DNA of 64,000 nt from Hydnum rufescens UP504 (taxonomy: Eukaryota > Basidiomycota > Agaricomycetes > Cantharellales > Hydnaceae), in NCBI GenBank assembly GCA_014904985.1, contig MU128968.1, positions 124,001-188,000 on the forward strand, written 5' to 3'. Position numbers and translations under genes: made by a program. The notes below the pieces were generated by a model. That model had not been told where the DNA came from and did no database searches. It worked only from the letters and a program-made list of their open reading frames with translations. This document shows, one piece after another, positions 61,805-64,000 of the stretch. Position 1 is the stretch's first letter. Each line of letters opens with the position of its first letter.

Positions 61805-62372
61805 ATGGCTTCCTCCGCCTCTAAAGCCGGACCCACTCATGTCCAAGAGCTAAACAATTGGTAACGAAATAGTTTCCTTTCGTTCGTATGCCTTTCACTG
61901 ATGACTCCTCTTCAGGCTGCAGCAAGCGGTGAGGACCGTTTCTTTTTGCCGTGATTCGTGCCAATGTCGCTCATGCCTCTGGATGCGTGGAATGCGTAGG
62001 GAAGATCGACAACTCTCCAATGGGCCGAGGCAAGTCACCTAGCGTTCTCACTTTGAGCACGTCCTCATGCTGCAAGCACAGAAGTGTGAAGGGCCTCTTC
62101 ACGCTCCCGAATGGACTGTCACCGTCTACGGTACAAGGCTTTATCGAATGACTTGGTTCTCTCCCCTCATGTGTTCCCCGCAACCTAGTTGAAAATAGAG
62201 CGATGGGTACTGCCAAAGCCCCGAAGAAAAATCTCGCTCGCGATGGCGCCGCGAAAATAGGAAGCCTTCCTCTTGCCGTCCTACTTTCGATTCCTTGCTG
62301 ATATTCAATCACCCACAGGCTCTTGACAACCTCGAAGCCGAGTACAGGGCTGCTGGTGGTGTAAGCATTTAG
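61805..62372 (+). CDS. Small double-stranded-RNA-binding-motif protein, 99 residues, six exons
   Basis: Six exons join in frame: 61805-61860, 61916-61928 (13 nt), 62000-62033, 62077-62130, 62189-62277 and 62319-62372. The protein opens MASSASKAGPTHVQELNNWL, continues QQAGRSTTLQWAEATQKCEG, then PLHAPEWTVTVYVENRAMGT, AKAPKKNLARDGAAKIGSLP and LAALDNLEAEYRAAGGV. The whole chain is one dsRBM: helix 1 with the ELNNWLQ contact, strand LQWAEA, the P-x-W-T-V-x-V strands, and the A-x-x-K-K-x-L-A-R-D-x-A-A motif whose lysines bind the RNA backbone. All introns are GT-AG and 41-71 nt. The 41-nt last intron is the least certain. Single-dsRBM proteins of this kind are common in basidiomycetes; their partners are mostly unknown. 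Confidence 0.8.
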
Positions 62373-64000
62373 TGTGGCCCTAGTGCCCACGATCCTTGCG
62401 TTTGTGATGGCCACCACTCCCTCACTCACGTAAATCTCCATCATTCCGTTTTTTCCCTTGCGATAAGATTCAAATCAGTTTCTCATGTTCCTTGATTGCT
62501 TGTTTCTTTTTTCTTGCTGTCCTCCTTGTCTGGCACATTTGTTCGAATTAAATGGAGATTAGAACTAAATGTTCGGATCCGATGAAATGAACCCGAGATA
62601 CCAATTGAGGCCAAAAAGACGAAGACAATATTTTGGTCGAGCTTGGCGAGACTATAGCCTCAATTCGGTTTCGGCAGTGCCTGCGGTCCATGCGCCGCAG
62701 CTCAGGGAGATCTAAACCTCCTCATTTGGCAGTGTGCGAGGCGTAAAGTGGCTCGTAGGAGCAATGGCTTATCTAGAGTTACACGGCCGACTATGCATAC
62801 CTATGTATTATTAGAATAGGCGCCAGGTGCCCTTATTCCTAATCGTCCCGATGTGCTCCTGGAAACTGAGCCAGCGCTTCACCTCCGTCTATAATAGACA
62901 AGTCCTGAGTAAAGGGTTCCCTGATTTTGTCTTCAATGGCCGAGAAAGCACCTCAGGAAAACCGGACATGTTCCAGGGCATGTTGTGCCTTCCGGAGGCA
63001 CTGGAACATCATGGAGAAGTGCTCTGGAGTCTCTGGAGCATTCCAGAGGCTCCAGAGTTGTGGAGCATGTCCGGTTGGATTTCCTGATGTGATGACCTGT
63101 TTCCACAATCTTGGAATCTGTAGAATGCTTATTGAACCTCTTAGGAATTTTAGGGCAGCATGTTGTGCACCCTCTCACCCAATTTTCCAGATATTTAGGT
63201 GCTGTGGTGGGTGGTTATCGCGAAGCCACTGATAAGTGCTGAAATTACATAGCCGCCACACAAGGCGTGTTAGGTTGACATTGAGTTCGTGCTCCTGATG
63301 ATTCGGATCAGTTCATATTCGGTTGGAAACAAATCCGCAGTTTCCTGACCGGCGGATGGATGTTCCACTGCTATCCGGAGATTGCTATAGCATGAGTATA
63401 TTGGAATTTACAACCACAAAGGAATTACATTGTTAAAAGCTGCCATCCAACCCCTCCAGAAGATAATTACAGTCATAGCAATATGTCTCATCACACTGGG
63501 CCATATCATATCATCTTGACTAAATTGGATATCTAGGTCGCCGAAATCGCCTCGACAAGGGCAGGTGCCTCATGGGATACTATCAGGTAGCCATGTATGA
63601 AGTTTCACATGCCTAGAGGTGTAGGGTGACAGGAGGTATATCAGCATTCCCAAAGTCATGGAGAAAATTGCACGAATCACGTGATATAACCAAGTTACAT
63701 GGTGGTTTGTCCAATCGTAGGGTACGGACATCCGGGCAGATTCCCAACTGCAGATTTTTGTGCCACCTCGGAGGCCACTCCGACCGCTGATATCCACGGA
63801 TCCTTGGTTCAGAACTGAATCAATCCCAACTGTTAGGAGCCCTACGAATCACACACTCTTCATATTGGCCAGAACTTTCACCTCACAGAAGGGTATAATG
63901 TCCGCTAGCAAAACGAATCACAGCGTTCCGAAAGGTGCATGTGCATCCACTATTGAGTACCCTTTGTTGGGCGCTTCCGAAACTGGAAGCAAATGAGCCG
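62373..64000. other. Right-end intergenic region
   Basis: No gene can be supported in 1.6 kb. Frames such as 62827-63087 run through the hairpin element and are not coding. Apart from that element the sequence is unremarkable; the last 250 bp may belong to a gene outside the window. Confidence 0.4.
62953..63087. mobile_element. 135-bp hairpin element, MITE-like, with nested palindromes
   Basis: The left end TCAGGAAAACCGGACATGTT matches the complement of the right end, TCAGGAAATCCAACCGGACA, apart from a 4-nt gap; pairing goes on for six more bases with one mismatch. Between them lie nested inverted repeats: CTCTGGAG at 63022-63029 with CTCCAGAG at 63050-63057, and GGCACTGGAACAT against ATGTTCCAGGGC-type text. 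No target-site duplication is visible. The near-palindromic structure is typical of a foldback or MITE-class element. Confidence 0.6.

Overview
The window is nuclear DNA of a filamentous basidiomycete (Agaricomycotina). The grounds are many short GT-AG introns, mostly about 40-75 nt, that join up well-conserved fungal proteins; a compact gene order on both strands; a plasma-membrane H+-ATPase with its own TATA promoter; and fungus-type families (UPF0652/DUF2009, a YCR023C-like transporter, a LIM protein, a small dsRNA-binding protein). The species cannot be fixed from sequence alone. A Cantharellales-like genome would fit, but that is a guess.

Layout. 1-4769 (-): condensin subunit CND1, running off the left edge. 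4878-5764 (+): SEC62, head to head with CND1 across 108 bp and carrying a one-base frameshift. 5932-12515 (-): UDP-glucose:glycoprotein glucosyltransferase ending in an RDEL retention signal. 12516-16018: gene-poor, with inverted repeats, a tRNA-derived SINE-like stretch and several hairpins. 16019-17618 (+): mitochondrial TPR protein, Mgr3-like. 18120-21513 (+): PMA1-type H+-ATPase. 21956-25808 (+): probable Mediator subunit 5. 25881-26659 (-): GNAT acetyltransferase. 26792-33037 (+): large DDX60-type Ski2-like helicase. 33449-35964 (+): class I cyclic-nucleotide phosphodiesterase. 36181-38564 (+): B-box/UPF0652 protein. 40412-41871 (-): prenyltransferase alpha subunit. 42712-46390 (+): MFS transporter. 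47974-49380 (-): low-complexity hypothetical protein. 51104-53922 (-): DBP2 RNA helicase with one very large intron. 54921-57950 (-): WD40 protein. 58039-61051 (-): three-LIM protein. 61805-62372 (+): 99-residue dsRNA-binding protein. 62953-63087: hairpin element in an otherwise empty right end.

Most of this is housekeeping: ER translocation and glycoprotein quality control (SEC62, UGGT), chromosome condensation, proton pumping, cAMP turnover, prenylation and transcription. No operon, CRISPR array, biosynthetic cluster or evident novel multi-gene system is present. The most interesting items are RNA-related. One is a 684-nt intron in DBP2, at a place where a long autoregulatory intron is known in yeasts. 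Another is the DDX60-type helicase, a family studied for antiviral sensing in animals. The third is a mini dsRNA-binding protein split over six exons, one of them 13 nt. These genes are unlinked and no shared system is shown. Three genes show reading-frame discontinuities (SEC62, the hypothetical gene near 48.9-49.0 kb, the LIM gene near 60.0 kb), so base-level assembly accuracy is worth checking.
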